Shown piece by piece: positions 43,104 to 52,733 of a stretch of 64,000 bases of DNA. Within the stretch, counting starts at the first letter, position 1, and each line of letters begins with the position of its first letter. The notes below the pieces were generated by a model. It worked only from the letters and a program-made list of their open reading frames with translations, did not search any database and was not told where the DNA came from. Source of the stretch: Clostridium sp. CAG:762 (lineage in GTDB: Bacteria > Bacillota_I > Bacilli_A > RF39 > UBA660); contig HF996836.1 in assembly GCA_000432575.1 (NCBI GenBank), positions 7,656 through 71,655 on the forward strand, given 5' to 3'. Position numbers and translations under genes: made by a program.

Positions 43104-44357
43104 ATGAAGAGGAAGATAAATATTATTACGCATTTTGTTAATAGTCTGCTTTTTATTGTTATGGGGTTAATATTTATTATTAAGAGGAATGAGATGTTTG
43201 CTATTACTATTAAGGTAATTGGCGTTTTGCTATTAATAACGGTTGTTTTTAAGGTAATTAATGTTTTGGTTAAGAGACGGAAAATTTTAGATGGTGTTTT
43301 GGATATTTTAATAACTTTGATTACTTCTATTTTTATTATTGAGAGTCCTTCATTTTTTGTTTCGTTTTTTATTATTGTTTTTGGGATATATGCGATGTTG
43401 CAAAGTTTGTCTAGCTTGATTAATTTATATATTTATAAGCACGATCATCTTCACGGTAAGTTAGGAATTGTTTTTAAGTTTCTTATTAGTTTTGTTACTT
43501 CTTATTTGTTGTTGTTTAGTAGGGTGAGTAATTCTAAGTATCTTTGTCTTATTACTGGTATTTATTTGATTATTTATGGTGTTAATATTTTTGCTGGTAT
43601 TTTTGAGAGAAAGAAGAGATTAGTTATCCCCTTACCTACTATTTTGACTATGTTTATTCCTCCACTTCTAATTAAGAAGGTTGAAAAGGAGAAAGGTAAT
43701 ATTTCTACTAATGTTAAGAAGGATATTAATCCTAATTTGGAGATATTGATTCATTTGGCTAAAAATGGTTCGGCTATGATGGGTCATGTTGAGGTGGCTG
43801 TTTGTGATAAAATTTATTCTTATAGTTGTTATAATTATACTAATAGAAGGCTTTGGGGTGGCATGGGTGATGGTATTTTAGGTATATTTGATCATGATAA
43901 GTATATTAAGTATTGTGTTTGCGAGAAAAATCGTTTTATTGTTTCTTATGGGGTTTTATTAACTGAGAAGGAAATAGATATTGTTTTAAATAAGATAACT
44001 GAGATGCTTCAGGAAAATGCTGTTAGGTGGTATCCTGAATATGCTTTATATGATATGAATCTTTGTCCTAAGAAGGAATTTACGGAGATGGCTAATCAAA
44101 CCTATAAGAAGGCGGATGGTATATTTTATAAGTTTATTAAAGGTAAATTTAAGACCTTCTTTGTGTGTCGTACTAATTGTGTTGAGGTGGCCGATACTAT
44201 ATTAGCGAGTCTTGGTACTAAGGTAATTAATTTGGAGGGGGTTCTTAGTCCTGGTACTTATTATTCGTATTTGGAAAAGGAATATTTGAAGAAAAATAGT
44301 AGAATTGTTTCTAAAACTGTTTACACTAAAGAATTGTTCAAGAAAAAGAAATACTAA
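43104..44357 (+). CDS. DUF308/HdeD-like membrane domain fused to a papain-like domain
   Basis: The 417-residue protein has an N-terminal membrane part of about six helices (residues 8-190) with the pair-wise helix pattern of HdeD/DUF308 proteins. A cytoplasmic-looking C-terminal domain follows (about 205-400). The latter shows GHVEVAVCDKIYSYSCYN with a histidine near residue 228 and a later TNCVEVADTILASLG with the cysteine near residue 357, then LSPGTYYSYL. This order, histidine before cysteine, recalls permuted NlpC/P60-like (YiiX/LRAT) hydrolases. Substrate is unknown and could be a lipid or peptide bond. GGGAGG lies seven bases before the ATG. Confidence 0.7.
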   Translation: MKRKINIITHFVNSLLFIVMGLIFIIKRNEMFAITIKVIGVLLLITVVFKVINVLVKRRKILDGVLDILITLITSIFIIESPSFFVSFFIIVFGIYAMLQSLSSLINLYIYKHDHLHGKLGIVFKFLISFVTSYLLLFSRVSNSKYLCLITGIYLIIYGVNIFAGIFERKKRLVIPLPTILTMFIPPLLIKKVEKEKGNISTNVKKDINPNLEILIHLAKNGSAMMGHVEVAVCDKIYSYSCYNYTNRRLWGGMGDGILGIFDHDKYIKYCVCEKNRFIVSYGVLLTEKEIDIVLNKITEMLQENAVRWYPEYALYDMNLCPKKEFTEMANQTYKKADGIFYKFIKGKFKTFFVCRTNCVEVADTILASLGTKVINLEGVLSPGTYYSYLEKEYLKKNSRIVSKTVYTKELFKKKKY

Positions 44358-44388
44358 TCAATATTTGATGTATGTATTTCTTTTTTAT
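44341..44388. terminator. Bidirectional terminator between the DUF308 fusion and radical SAM gene
   Basis: The stem AAAGAAATAC/GTATTTCTTT with a 19-base loop is flanked by A and T runs on both sides. Confidence 0.75.
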
Positions 44389-45233
44389 ATTTTGATTTTA
44401 TTTTTGTTTTTTAGTCTTATTTCACTGAAGTTACATTTTTTACATAGTGTTTCACATTTTATTCCTTTTTGAAAGTTTTGGTTCATTTTTTTAAATCTTT
44501 CACTTTGGATAATGCTTTCTAGACTGTTTTCAAAGATGTTTCCTAAATTTATTATTCCTTGGCTGTCGAGGCAACATGGTACTACATTTCCATTTGATAA
44601 AATTGCTATATGGTTAATCGTGCCATAGCATTTGCCTGTTTCTCTATAATAATCGTTATCTAAGCTGGGCCATTTGAATACATAATCTTTGTTTAGATAT
44701 AGGTTGTTTTTGATTTTGATGTTTAATTTTTGGTTTAGTTCTTCATAATCAATGTGATATTTTTGGCTAAGGTATGTGATAAAGTTGCTACTTGAATTGT
44801 TGCTTCCAAGGTTCCATAGACGATATGATACGATGATACTACTGTTATTAATTATTTCATTAACGGTGTTGTCAATTGTACTAAAATTTTTATAAATATG
44901 AATAATGTCATGGATAGAAATGTTTATTTGTCTAATTGTTTTGTTATGTTTTTGGATAATATCTAATTTATTACTTAGAAGGGTGCCATTTGTAGTTATA
45001 TTAACTTTTTTATTGTACTTTGATGCTAATGATAGTATTTCGTCTAGTTCTGCATGTAATAATGGTTCTCCTAATACGTGTAGGTGGATATAATCTGTAT
45101 AATTGTTGATTTTTTTTAAAATTTGTTCAAACTCTTTACTGCTTAGTGTGTCTTTTTCTCTTTTGTATTTGCTACAAAATGGGCAATGGAGATTGCATTT
45201 GTTGGTGATTTCTATATAAATACTTTTAAACAT
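44385..45233 (-). CDS. Radical SAM protein with SPASM domain
   Basis: The 282-residue protein binds the SAM [4Fe-4S] cluster through CNLHCPFC (residues 13-20) and has GEPLLHAELDEIL near residue 54. The C-terminal SPASM region has CYGTINHIAILSNGNVVPCCLD, NLGNIFENSLESI and two late motifs CETLCKKC. SPASM enzymes modify peptides or maturase substrates. No small peptide precursor is seen next to it, and it lies two bases after uvrB. Function is unassigned. Confidence 0.85.
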   Translation of the reverse strand: MFKSIYIEITNKCNLHCPFCSKYKREKDTLSSKEFEQILKKINNYTDYIHLHVLGEPLLHAELDEILSLASKYNKKVNITTNGTLLSNKLDIIQKHNKTIRQINISIHDIIHIYKNFSTIDNTVNEIINNSSIIVSYRLWNLGSNNSSSNFITYLSQKYHIDYEELNQKLNIKIKNNLYLNKDYVFKWPSLDNDYYRETGKCYGTINHIAILSNGNVVPCCLDSQGIINLGNIFENSLESIIQSERFKKMNQNFQKGIKCETLCKKCNFSEIRLKNKNKIKI

Positions 45234-45234
45234 T

Positions 45235-47190
45235 TTATTCGCTTTCTAGTTCAAAGATGATATCTCTTAGTTCCATGGCTTTTTCAAAGTCTAATTTTTT
45301 AGCAGCATCTTTCATTTCGTTTGTTAATCTTATGATCATGTCTTGTTTTTCTTTCTTGCTGTATTTTTCTTTGATTTGAACATCTTTTTTTGTTTCTAGT
45401 TCGTTAGTTATTAATTCTCTAATTTCTTTATTGATGGTTCTTGGTATGATATGATTTTTGATATTATATTCGTTTTGGATGGTTCTTCTTCTTTTTGTTT
45501 CGGTGATGGCTTCTTCCATTGATTCGCTTATGGTGTCAGCATACATGATGACCATACCGTTTTCGTTTCTTGCACATCTTCCTATTGTTTGAATTAGGCT
45601 TCTACTACTTCTTAAGAATCCTTGTTTATCAGCATCCATAATGGCAATTAGAGATACTTCTGGGATGTCTATTCCTTCTCTTAGTAAGTTAATGCCTACG
45701 ACTACATCATATTTTCCTAATCTTAGGTCTCTTATTATTTTAATTCTTTCTAAGGTTTTTATTTCATTGTGTAAGTACGCTACTTTCATGTCTATGTTTT
45801 TGAGGTAATTGGTTAGTTCTTCAGCCATTCTAATTGTTAGAGTTGTGATTAATACTCTTTCATTTTTTTCTATTCTAACGTTTATTTCATTTATGAGATC
45901 ATCAATTTGGTTTTTAGTAGGTCTTACTTCAATTATAGGATCAAGTAGTCCTGTTGGTCTTATTATTTGTTCTACCACTTTATGATGAACTTTTTCTAGT
46001 TCGTAATCACCAGGGGTTGCAGATACGTAGATAACATTTTTTATTTTGCTCTCAAACTCTTCAAATTTAAGTGGTCTATTATCAAGTGCACTTGGTAGTC
46101 TAAAGCCATAGTCTACTAAATTTTGTTTTCTCGCTCTGTCACCATTGTACATTCCTTTTACTTGAGGTAAGGTAACGTGCGATTCGTCTATTACTAAAAG
46201 GTAGTCGTCGCCAAAGAAGTCGATTAGGGTGGTTGGCATTTGGCCAGGACTTCTTAGAGCAAGTGGTGCTGAATAGTTTTCAACACCACGGCATGTTCCT
46301 GTTTCACTTAGCATTTCCATGTCGTAGTTAACTCTTTCTTCTATTCTTTGGGCTTCAATTAATTTATTTTTTTCTTTGAAGTATTTTACTCTTTCTTCTT
46401 TTTCTTTGGATATGTTTTCAATGGCTTTTTGTAATTTTAAATCGTTGGTAACAAAGTGGGATGCAGGAAATAATGAAATTGTTTTTTTGTCTTTTAGGAT
46501 TTTCCCAGTAATGCTATCAAACTCACTGATTCTATCTATTTCGTTGCCAAAAAATTCAATCATTAGGCCTTCTGTTTTTTGGTTTACGGGAATTATTTGT
46601 AAGGTGTCCCCGATTACTCTAAATGTACCTCTTTTTAGGTCAATGTCGTTTCTTTCGTATAACATGTCAACTAGTTTTTTTAAAACATCATCTCTTTTTA
46701 TTTTGTCGCCTACATTTAGGGTGAGCATTTTGTTCTTGTAATCTTCTACTTCACCTATTCCATATATGCAGGACACACTGGCAACGACAATAACATCTTT
46801 TCTCGTAATGATGGCAGAGGTGGCACTGTGGCGAAGTTCGTCTATTTCATCATTGATGCTACTGTCTTTTTCAATATATGTATCTGTTGATGGAACATAC
46901 GCTTCTGGTTGGTAGTAGTCATAATATGATACAAAGTACTCTACTTTATTATTTGGAAAAAGTTCTTTGAATTCACTGTAAAGTTGTCCCGCAAGTGTCT
47001 TGTTGTGAGCTAAAACTAGTGTTGGTTTATTTACTTCTTTTATTACATTAGCAATTGTGAAGGTTTTTCCTGTACCTGTGGCTCCAAGTAATACTTGCTC
47101 TTTTTGACCTTCTTTTATTCCTTCTACTATTTTTTCTATTGCCTGTGGTTGATCACCACTTGGTTTATATTTACTGACTAGTTCAAACAT
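45235..47190 (-). CDS. uvrB: Excinuclease ABC subunit B
   Basis: The 651-residue helicase-like subunit of nucleotide excision repair has Walker [17 protein letters not shown] (residue 37), the DNA-clamping beta-hairpin [12 protein letters not shown] near residue 95, the DEAD-type [11 protein letters not shown] and helicase motif VI region QTIGRCARN. The C-terminal UVR domain ([19 protein letters not shown]) binds UvrC. AAGGAGG lies before the ATG. A consensus promoter is at 47220-47248. Confidence 0.98.
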   Translation of the reverse strand: MFELVSKYKPSGDQPQAIEKIVEGIKEGQKEQVLLGATGTGKTFTIANVIKEVNKPTLVLAHNKTLAGQLYSEFKELFPNNKVEYFVSYYDYYQPEAYVPSTDTYIEKDSSINDEIDELRHSATSAIITRKDVIVVASVSCIYGIGEVEDYKNKMLTLNVGDKIKRDDVLKKLVDMLYERNDIDLKRGTFRVIGDTLQIIPVNQKTEGLMIEFFGNEIDRISEFDSITGKILKDKKTISLFPASHFVTNDLKLQKAIENISKEKEERVKYFKEKNKLIEAQRIEERVNYDMEMLSETGTCRGVENYSAPLALRSPGQMPTTLIDFFGDDYLLVIDESHVTLPQVKGMYNGDRARKQNLVDYGFRLPSALDNRPLKFEEFESKIKNVIYVSATPGDYELEKVHHKVVEQIIRPTGLLDPIIEVRPTKNQIDDLINEINVRIEKNERVLITTLTIRMAEELTNYLKNIDMKVAYLHNEIKTLERIKIIRDLRLGKYDVVVGINLLREGIDIPEVSLIAIMDADKQGFLRSSRSLIQTIGRCARNENGMVIMYADTISESMEEAITETKRRRTIQNEYNIKNHIIPRTINKEIRELITNELETKKDVQIKEKYSKKEKQDMIIRLTNEMKDAAKKLDFEKAMELRDIIFELESE

Positions 47191-47219
47191 GATATTCCTC
47201 CTTTATAAATGGTAAAAAT

Positions 47220-47248
47220 ACTATAACAAAATTTTTTTTGGTTGTCAA
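47220..47248 (-). promoter_or_regulatory. Sigma-A promoter of uvrB
   Basis: On the minus strand: TTGACA (47243-47248), 17-bp spacer, TATAGT (47220-47225). Confidence 0.85.
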
Positions 47249-47305
47249 TTGATTTTTATACATTTGTTTGATTAAATGTGTGGTAAAGAAAAAAGGAACT
47301 ACTTC

Positions 47306-47818
47306 CTATTGTTGGTTGTTATCTTCTTGTTCTAAGGATGCAAGGATTTTCTTTTGATTAGCCAGTATGCGTTCCATTTTGTCATGTAATTCTTCTAAGA
47401 TTAATTCACTTTTTAAGTCAGTTTTATAATCGTTTTGACTTCTTATGCTGTCTTTTTTAGCTGCTCGATTTTGGCTCATCATGATAATTGGTGCTTGCAA
47501 GGCTGCGATGCATGATAAGACTAGATTTAGTAAAATGAAAGGATATGGGTCAAGGTCTTTAATAAAGTATACATTAAGGATAACCCAGGTAATTAAAAAG
47601 AGGGAAAATCCTATTATAAATCCCCAGCTACCAGCATGTTCAGTTAGTTTGTCGGCTAGGATATCTCCAAACTTTTCTCTTTCTTTGTCTTCTTTGTCAA
47701 CATCTATTGCTATAGGACTATCAATAAGTAAATTTATTAGTTGTTCTTCATCTTCTATTTCTAGATTTTTGTTTAATAGCATTTTTACTATTTCTTTTTT
47801 TGTTTTTCTTTTTTCCAT
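47306..47818 (-). CDS. DUF1003 membrane protein
   Basis: The 170-residue protein has the DUF1003 core: FGDILADKLTEHAGSWGFIIGFSLF near residue 50, two membrane helices, and YPFILLNLVLSCIAALQAPIIMMSQNR. A charged helical tail follows. I use the ATG at 47818 with AGGTGAT upstream. The family is widespread and its function is not established. Confidence 0.88.
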   Translation of the reverse strand: MEKRKTKKEIVKMLLNKNLEIEDEEQLINLLIDSPIAIDVDKEDKEREKFGDILADKLTEHAGSWGFIIGFSLFLITWVILNVYFIKDLDPYPFILLNLVLSCIAALQAPIIMMSQNRAAKKDSIRSQNDYKTDLKSELILEELHDKMERILANQKKILASLEQEDNNQQ

Positions 47819-47861
47819 TTTATCACCTATTTTCATGATACTACTAATTTGTTTTGGTGTA

Positions 47862-47890
47862 AAGAAAAAACTATTTTTTATAATAGTTTA
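47862..47890 (-). terminator. Terminator after the 288-residue lipoprotein gene
   Basis: The stem AAACTATT/AATAGTTT is followed on the minus strand by TTTTTTC. It lies about 70 bases past the stop, with repeat copy H between. Confidence 0.65.
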
Positions 47891-47929
47891 TCGTTTAGAA
47901 AATTAATCTACTACGTTATTTTATTGTGT

Positions 47930-47951
47930 AAATTAAAACAGCATAGCAAAA
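47930..47951 (-). repeat. Dispersed intergenic element, copy H
   Basis: On the minus strand this reads TTTTGCTATGCTGTTTTAAT then TT. It lies between the lipoprotein stop codon and its terminator. Confidence 0.75.
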
Positions 47952-47961
47952 GTGTATTGAT

Positions 47962-48828
47962 TTATCCAATTGTGCTTGGGACTAATTTCATTGCATATTC
48001 TTCGGCAGTGATAGCACGGCTGGTTACTTCACTTGGTATTTCTACGTTTACTTTGGTGTAATCAAATTCTATAGTTATATCTAATTTATCTATTCCATCA
48101 ATGTTTAACATTTCTGTTTTGTCATTTTCTAAATTTAAGTATTTAATGATTTCTCCTATGTTCGCACTCATTTTTGTGATGTGGTTATTTTTGGTATCAA
48201 TAAATATTTTTATGGCTATGTTACCATCAAATTTGATGTCTCCTGTATTTTCTCCTACGGCATTTAATATGCGTGATAATAAATCTTTGGTAATATTTAG
48301 TTGATATTCGGCTATATCATTTTCTTTGTTAACAAGAACGATGTCAGTTTCTTTTAGTACTTCGTCCACTAATGTTTTTGTAAGTTTTTCTGCTTCTTCA
48401 ATATTTTTGCTATATTCGTTTTCTTCTGTTTCTTCTTGTTTTATCCAGTAATTTTCTTCGTTTTCTATGCCTAACATGGAATCTACTATTGAACTTTGCA
48501 TGTATACTGTGTTAGTGTTATTTTTCATATTTAAATATAGTTCTTGTGGACCAAAATAGATGTTATCTTCTATATTAATTTTGGCGATTAGGTTATTTTC
48601 ATCAATGCTATTAAACATTATGTTTAAGGTAAGTGGTAAATCAACTTTAACTCCACTGCTACTAAATCCTAGATTAACTCCTACCATTACTTTCCCTGAA
48701 TCATTTTTTTCTTGGATAGCTTTTTTAAATACTTCTAATGGTGTTAATTCGCGCTCTTTTTTGGTAATACATCCTGTTAAGGCTAATACTAAAATAAAAA
48801 CACCTATAAACTTAAAAATCTTTTTCAT
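47962..48828 (-). CDS. Lipoprotein of unknown function
   Basis: The 288-residue product has a signal peptide with lipobox LALTGC (cysteine at residue 20). The mature part is rich in acidic and asparagine residues and beta strands with a DTKNNHITKMS segment, and ends VTSRAITAEEYAMKLVPSTIG. It looks like the LolA-fold type lipoproteins of Firmicutes (alternating strands with Met and Asn), but I cannot name the family. GGAGGAAGTT lies before the ATG. It is a single-gene unit. Confidence 0.72.
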   Translation of the reverse strand: MKKIFKFIGVFILVLALTGCITKKERELTPLEVFKKAIQEKNDSGKVMVGVNLGFSSSGVKVDLPLTLNIMFNSIDENNLIAKINIEDNIYFGPQELYLNMKNNTNTVYMQSSIVDSMLGIENEENYWIKQEETEENEYSKNIEEAEKLTKTLVDEVLKETDIVLVNKENDIAEYQLNITKDLLSRILNAVGENTGDIKFDGNIAIKIFIDTKNNHITKMSANIGEIIKYLNLENDKTEMLNIDGIDKLDITIEFDYTKVNVEIPSEVTSRAITAEEYAMKLVPSTIG

Positions 48829-48891
48829 AACTTCCTCCTACTACTTAAGTTTATAATAATTATATCATTTTTTTGAATAAATTGTTATTTT

Positions 48892-49419
48892 TTACATTTT
48901 TTTTATTTTATTTAACGGCCATAGTTGGAAGATGCATTTACCTATGATATCACTTTTTTTTATTAGGCCAAAGTCTCTGCTATCATAAGAGTCTTCACGA
49001 TTATCTCCTAAAACTAAGTACATGTCATCAGGTATTTTTGTGTATCCTAAATCGTTTAAACTAAAATTATTTGTTTTGGTACTTTTATCTAAATATAATT
49101 CATCATATCCAACGCCATCTATGTATAGTGTGTTGTCTTTATATTCGATAATTTCTCCTGGTAAGCCTATTACTCTTTTGATTAGATATCTGGTATCTTC
49201 GTTTTTAAATGAAATTATATCATTTCTTTGTATGGTACTTATTTTATAGTGTATTTTACTTACGAAGACGACATCTCCATCATTGTAGTTGGGACTCATG
49301 GAATTGCCAACAACTTGGGATAGGGATATGACGTAGATAGCTAAAATTAAAACTAAGATTATGACTATGATGTATTTAAATGTATCGCTTAAGAATTCTT
49401 TTATTTCACGAAAGTCCAT
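48892..49419 (-). CDS. lepB: Signal peptidase I
   Basis: The 175-residue membrane protease has one N-terminal membrane helix (residues 12-35), the catalytic serine in VGNSMSPNYNDGD (near residue 42) and the catalytic lysine in YLIKRVIGLPGE (near residue 80), plus the GDNREDSYDSR box. I start at 49419 with GGAGGG upstream. A second signal peptidase is at 53675. Confidence 0.93.
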   Translation of the reverse strand: MDFREIKEFLSDTFKYIIVIILVLILAIYVISLSQVVGNSMSPNYNDGDVVFVSKIHYKISTIQRNDIISFKNEDTRYLIKRVIGLPGEIIEYKDNTLYIDGVGYDELYLDKSTKTNNFSLNDLGYTKIPDDMYLVLGDNREDSYDSRDFGLIKKSDIIGKCIFQLWPLNKIKKM

Positions 49420-49551
49420 CTTTATCCCTCCATATGTTACATATATATATAATACCATATTTTTTTCGATTTTATAAAGTTTTTTTTGTTATTTGTCAAA
49501 AAGATAAATTTTTTTGTTGGGAGAAGACGGTTGGGTGGTATTTATACGGTT

Positions 49552-51462
49552 TTATGAATCTAAGAGGATTCTTACTTTGCTTTGTTCTAGTATTCTTTCA
49601 CCACTTTCAGGAGACTGGGAGATTACTTTGTTGCCACTGCCGGTGTATTCTATTTGGAAGTTTTTAAGTAGGTTGTTTGCTTCTTTTTTGTCAAGGCCTA
49701 TGACGTTGGGTACTTCGTAGTATTTTAGGTCATACCACTGATATTCTTTTTCCATGCCATCTTTGCTTTTTTGAACGTTTAGGGCGATGGCAGAATCTTC
49801 TAAAATGTTTTTGGCGACGGGACCAGCGACTGTTCCTCCGTATTGAGTAACGCCTTTGGGGTAATCAATGGCTACATATACTACTACTTGGGGGTTATCA
49901 GCGGGTAAAAAACCAATAAAAGAAACTATATAGTTACCAACCATGTAAACTCCATTTTTTACTTTTTGGGCGGTTCCTGTTTTGCCTCCTACGCGGTAGC
50001 CATCTAAATATGCGGGTCTGCCAGTTCCGTTAGAGACAACGCTTTCTAAGGCGTACCTTACTGTTTTGCTGGTTTCGGGACTGATGACATTGTTTTTTAC
50101 AACGGTTGGTTTTACTTCTTTAATGATTTCTCCTGTTTCTGGTTCTATGTATCTTTTGACGATGTGTGGTTTATATAAGGTTCCTCCATTTATGATGGCT
50201 GATACTGCGGTTACTTGTTGTATTGGGGTAACGCTTACTCCTTGACCAAATGCGGTCGTGGCTAATTCGACTGGACCTACTCTATTTAATGAGAATAGGA
50301 TTCCATTGGCTTCACCATTTAAGTCTACGCCTGTTTTTTTGCCAAATCCAAATCTATCTATATAACTGAATAAGGTTTCTTTGCCTAGTCTTTGTCCTAA
50401 TTCAACGAATCCTGGGTTGCATGAGTTTTCTACTACTTCTAAAAATGTTTGGTGTCCATGACCACCATGTTTCCAACATCTTATTCTTGCTCCTTCGACA
50501 TTTACTGATCCTCCATCATAAAAGGTATCTTTGAATATATCTACTTTTTTTTCTTCTATAGAGGTTGCTAAGGTGATTATCTTGAATGTGGAACCTGGTT
50601 CATAGGTCATCCATATTGGTAGGTTTCTATTTATTTCTTCTATCGTATATTTTTGATAATTATTAGGGTCAAAATTAGGGCGACTGCTCATCCCTAAGAT
50701 TTCTCCTGTATTTGGATTCATAGCTAAGGCTAGAGCATGATCGGGATTATATTTAGTTACGACGTTATCTAATTCTCTTTCAATTGATGCTTGTATATCA
50801 TAATTTATCGTAAGTTCTATATCAATGCCATCTTGAGGTTTAACATAGACTTCCTGCATATTTAGCTTGTTTCCTTTGGCGTCAGCATAATATTTGATGG
50901 CTCCATATTCACCAGTTAGGTAATTATCGTATTGTAATTCTAGTCCTGATAAACCTTGGTTATCGATACCTACATAGCCTAGTACGTGTGATAACATAGT
51001 ACCATATGGGTAATATCTTTTTGATTCTTTGACTAGATATACTCCTTCGTATTTATAACTATTTATTTTATCCGCTGTTGCATAACTTAATCTTCTGCCT
51101 TCTGGATGTACTCTTTCTATTGATGTTTTTTTGCTTACATGTTTGTACATTTCTTCGTAGCTGACATTTAAAATTTCACTTAATGTTTTGGCTACGGTTT
51201 CTTTATTTTTGATTTGGTTTGGTATTAAGATTAGAGATGTTGTTGTTAGGTTATCGGCAATGACTTTGTTATCACTGGTTAATATTTTCCCACGATTGGC
51301 TTCAATTGGGAGATTTCTACTCCAAAGTGCATTGGCTAATTTATTTAATTTATTGTAGTCAATTACTTGGATGTAGAATACTTTGCATATTATCATGATA
51401 AAGCATAGTATTATTATTAGAAATATTATTTTTTCTCTTTTATGTATTTTTTTAAAAAACAT
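49552..51462 (-). CDS. Class B penicillin-binding protein with PASTA domain (FtsI/SpoVD-like)
   Basis: The 636-residue transpeptidase has an N-terminal membrane helix (residues 10-30), a dimerisation domain and a transpeptidase domain. Active-site motifs are GSTFKII (SxxK, near residue 290), ENSCN (SxN, near 345) and GGKTGTAQ (KTG, near 484). One C-terminal PASTA repeat (YYEVPNVIGLDKKEANNLL) follows. B. subtilis PBP2B and SpoVD have such repeats. The location alone, not in an mra/mur cluster, does not tell division from spore cortex role. I start at 51462 with GGTGAT upstream. Confidence 0.9.
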   Translation of the reverse strand: MFFKKIHKREKIIFLIIILCFIMIICKVFYIQVIDYNKLNKLANALWSRNLPIEANRGKILTSDNKVIADNLTTTSLILIPNQIKNKETVAKTLSEILNVSYEEMYKHVSKKTSIERVHPEGRRLSYATADKINSYKYEGVYLVKESKRYYPYGTMLSHVLGYVGIDNQGLSGLELQYDNYLTGEYGAIKYYADAKGNKLNMQEVYVKPQDGIDIELTINYDIQASIERELDNVVTKYNPDHALALAMNPNTGEILGMSSRPNFDPNNYQKYTIEEINRNLPIWMTYEPGSTFKIITLATSIEEKKVDIFKDTFYDGGSVNVEGARIRCWKHGGHGHQTFLEVVENSCNPGFVELGQRLGKETLFSYIDRFGFGKKTGVDLNGEANGILFSLNRVGPVELATTAFGQGVSVTPIQQVTAVSAIINGGTLYKPHIVKRYIEPETGEIIKEVKPTVVKNNVISPETSKTVRYALESVVSNGTGRPAYLDGYRVGGKTGTAQKVKNGVYMVGNYIVSFIGFLPADNPQVVVYVAIDYPKGVTQYGGTVAGPVAKNILEDSAIALNVQKSKDGMEKEYQWYDLKYYEVPNVIGLDKKEANNLLKNFQIEYTGSGNKVISQSPESGERILEQSKVRILLDS

Positions 51463-51495
51463 ATAAATCACCAATAAATAATATGTTTATTAAAA

Positions 51496-51523
51496 AGAAA
51501 AAAGCACTTTATGAAAAGTACTA
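51496..51523 (-). terminator. Terminator after the tandem-repeat protein gene
   Basis: The stem AGTACTTT/AAAGTGCT with a short loop is followed on the minus strand by TTTTTTC. Confidence 0.7.
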
Positions 51524-52042
51524 TTTGGTTTTATGTTGTTTTGTTTGGATGTTTAAATTTTCTATTTCTTCTATTGGAACTAAGGTTAATTTATTTTCTT
51601 TCATTATAAAATATGAATTAGTTGCTTGATCAAGAAATATTTTATTTGTTATAGGTATTAGACCTATTCCGTTTATTGGACTTGTTAGTGGTATTATTTT
51701 GTTATTAGAATCTTGCCTATAATATAAACCATCAGATTCACTATAAAAAATATTTTCTTTGTCTGTTAAGCTTAATGCACTTGCATTTATTGGACTTGTT
51801 AGTGGTATTATTTTGTTATTGGAATCTTGCCTATAATATAGTCCGTCTGATTTGCTATAGTAAATGTTTTCTTTGTCTGTGAAACTTAATGGGCTTGCAT
51901 TTATTGGACTTATTAAGGGTATTATTTTGTTATTGGAATCTTGCCTATAATATAGTCCGTCTGATTCACTATAAAAAATATTTTCTTTTTCTGTTAAGCT
52001 TAATTCGCTACCATTAATAGGACTCACTAATTTATTTTTCAT
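51521..52042 (-). CDS. Protein with three tandem 38-residue repeats
   Basis: The 173-residue product has three near-identical units of 38 residues. Each runs SPIN(G/A)S...KENI(F/Y)YS(E/K)SDGLYYR followed by QDSNNKIIPL. A fourth degenerate start is SPINGIGLIPI. A short tail ends QTKQHKTK. I do not recognise the family. The aromatic-rich, glycine-turn repeats may form a small beta structure. There is no signal or membrane segment, so it is cytoplasmic or a coat-type protein. GGTGAT lies before the ATG. The repeats are also very similar at DNA level, so recent expansion is likely. Confidence 0.65.
   Translation of the reverse strand: MKNKLVSPINGSELSLTEKENIFYSESDGLYYRQDSNNKIIPLISPINASPLSFTDKENIYYSKSDGLYYRQDSNNKIIPLTSPINASALSLTDKENIFYSESDGLYYRQDSNNKIIPLTSPINGIGLIPITNKIFLDQATNSYFIMKENKLTLVPIEEIENLNIQTKQHKTK
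51680..52030 (-). repeat. Three 114-bp tandem repeats inside the coding region
   Basis: Units of 114 bp share long identical stretches such as TCTTGCCTATAATATA on the plus strand, recurring at a fixed distance. They encode the 38-residue units of the surrounding gene. Confidence 0.8.
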
Positions 52043-52101
52043 TCTATCACCATCCAATTTAATTTTATATTAAATACTTTAATTTGTCAATTCAAACATA
52101 A

Positions 52102-52566
52102 TTATATGATTCTATTCAACATGTTAATTATTTTGTCAAGTACTTGTTTTTTGTTATCACTTCTATTCCTGTTTGTAACTATTATTTTATCGTTGTAGAA
52201 TTTGTTATTGTCTCTATCATATATGCTAATATAAACTATGTTATCTTCTTTGTATGGGTTAAATTTATCTGCTTTATTTAATTTACCAGTTACTCCTATT
52301 CCGTAGTTTGAATTAGTATACTTTGCTATGTTATAGCTCATTTCATTTGCTACTTCTTTGCTGTAGACTGTGTATTTATTAATTGTGTCTTTGGCAATAC
52401 CCATTTTTATTTTGTATTCGTTAGAATAAGTTACGGCTCCAAAAGAAAATACTTCACTTGATCCTTCTATGTTAGTTATGGCATTGGCTACACTACCACC
52501 TGTACAGGATTCCATTGTGCTAATTGTCTTTTTTAGTTTAGTCAATTTTTCTATTATTTCTTTCAT
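52102..52566 (-). CDS. pncC: Nicotinamide-nucleotide amidase (CinA C-terminal family)
   Basis: The 154-residue stand-alone PncC/CinA-C domain recycles NMN to nicotinate mononucleotide. The catalytic signature is MESCTGGSVANAITNIEGSSEVFSFGAVTYSN near residue 19. Later segments GIGVTGKLN and YISIYDRDNN fit the family. GAGGTAAAT lies before the ATG. It stands alone. Confidence 0.88.
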   Translation of the reverse strand: MKEIIEKLTKLKKTISTMESCTGGSVANAITNIEGSSEVFSFGAVTYSNEYKIKMGIAKDTINKYTVYSKEVANEMSYNIAKYTNSNYGIGVTGKLNKADKFNPYKEDNIVYISIYDRDNNKFYNDKIIVTNRNRSDNKKQVLDKIINMLNRII

Positions 52567-52694
52567 ATTTACCTCGATTCTTCCATCTACTTATATTATA
52601 GTATTTATGTTGTTGTTTGTCAAAATTATTTATACCTTCTTTTAATGATATCATTTTCTTCTATGTTGCATATTAATAAGAGAGAATTGGGGTT

Positions 52695-52733
52695 ATAAAA
52701 TAAAGCACCTCGTGTTGAAGTGCTTTATTTTAT
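52695..52733 (-). terminator. Terminator after the collagen-like gene
   Basis: A 14-bp stem ATAAAATAAAGCAC/GTGCTTTATTTTAT with an 11-base loop; the stop codon of the collagen-like gene lies inside it. Confidence 0.85.
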
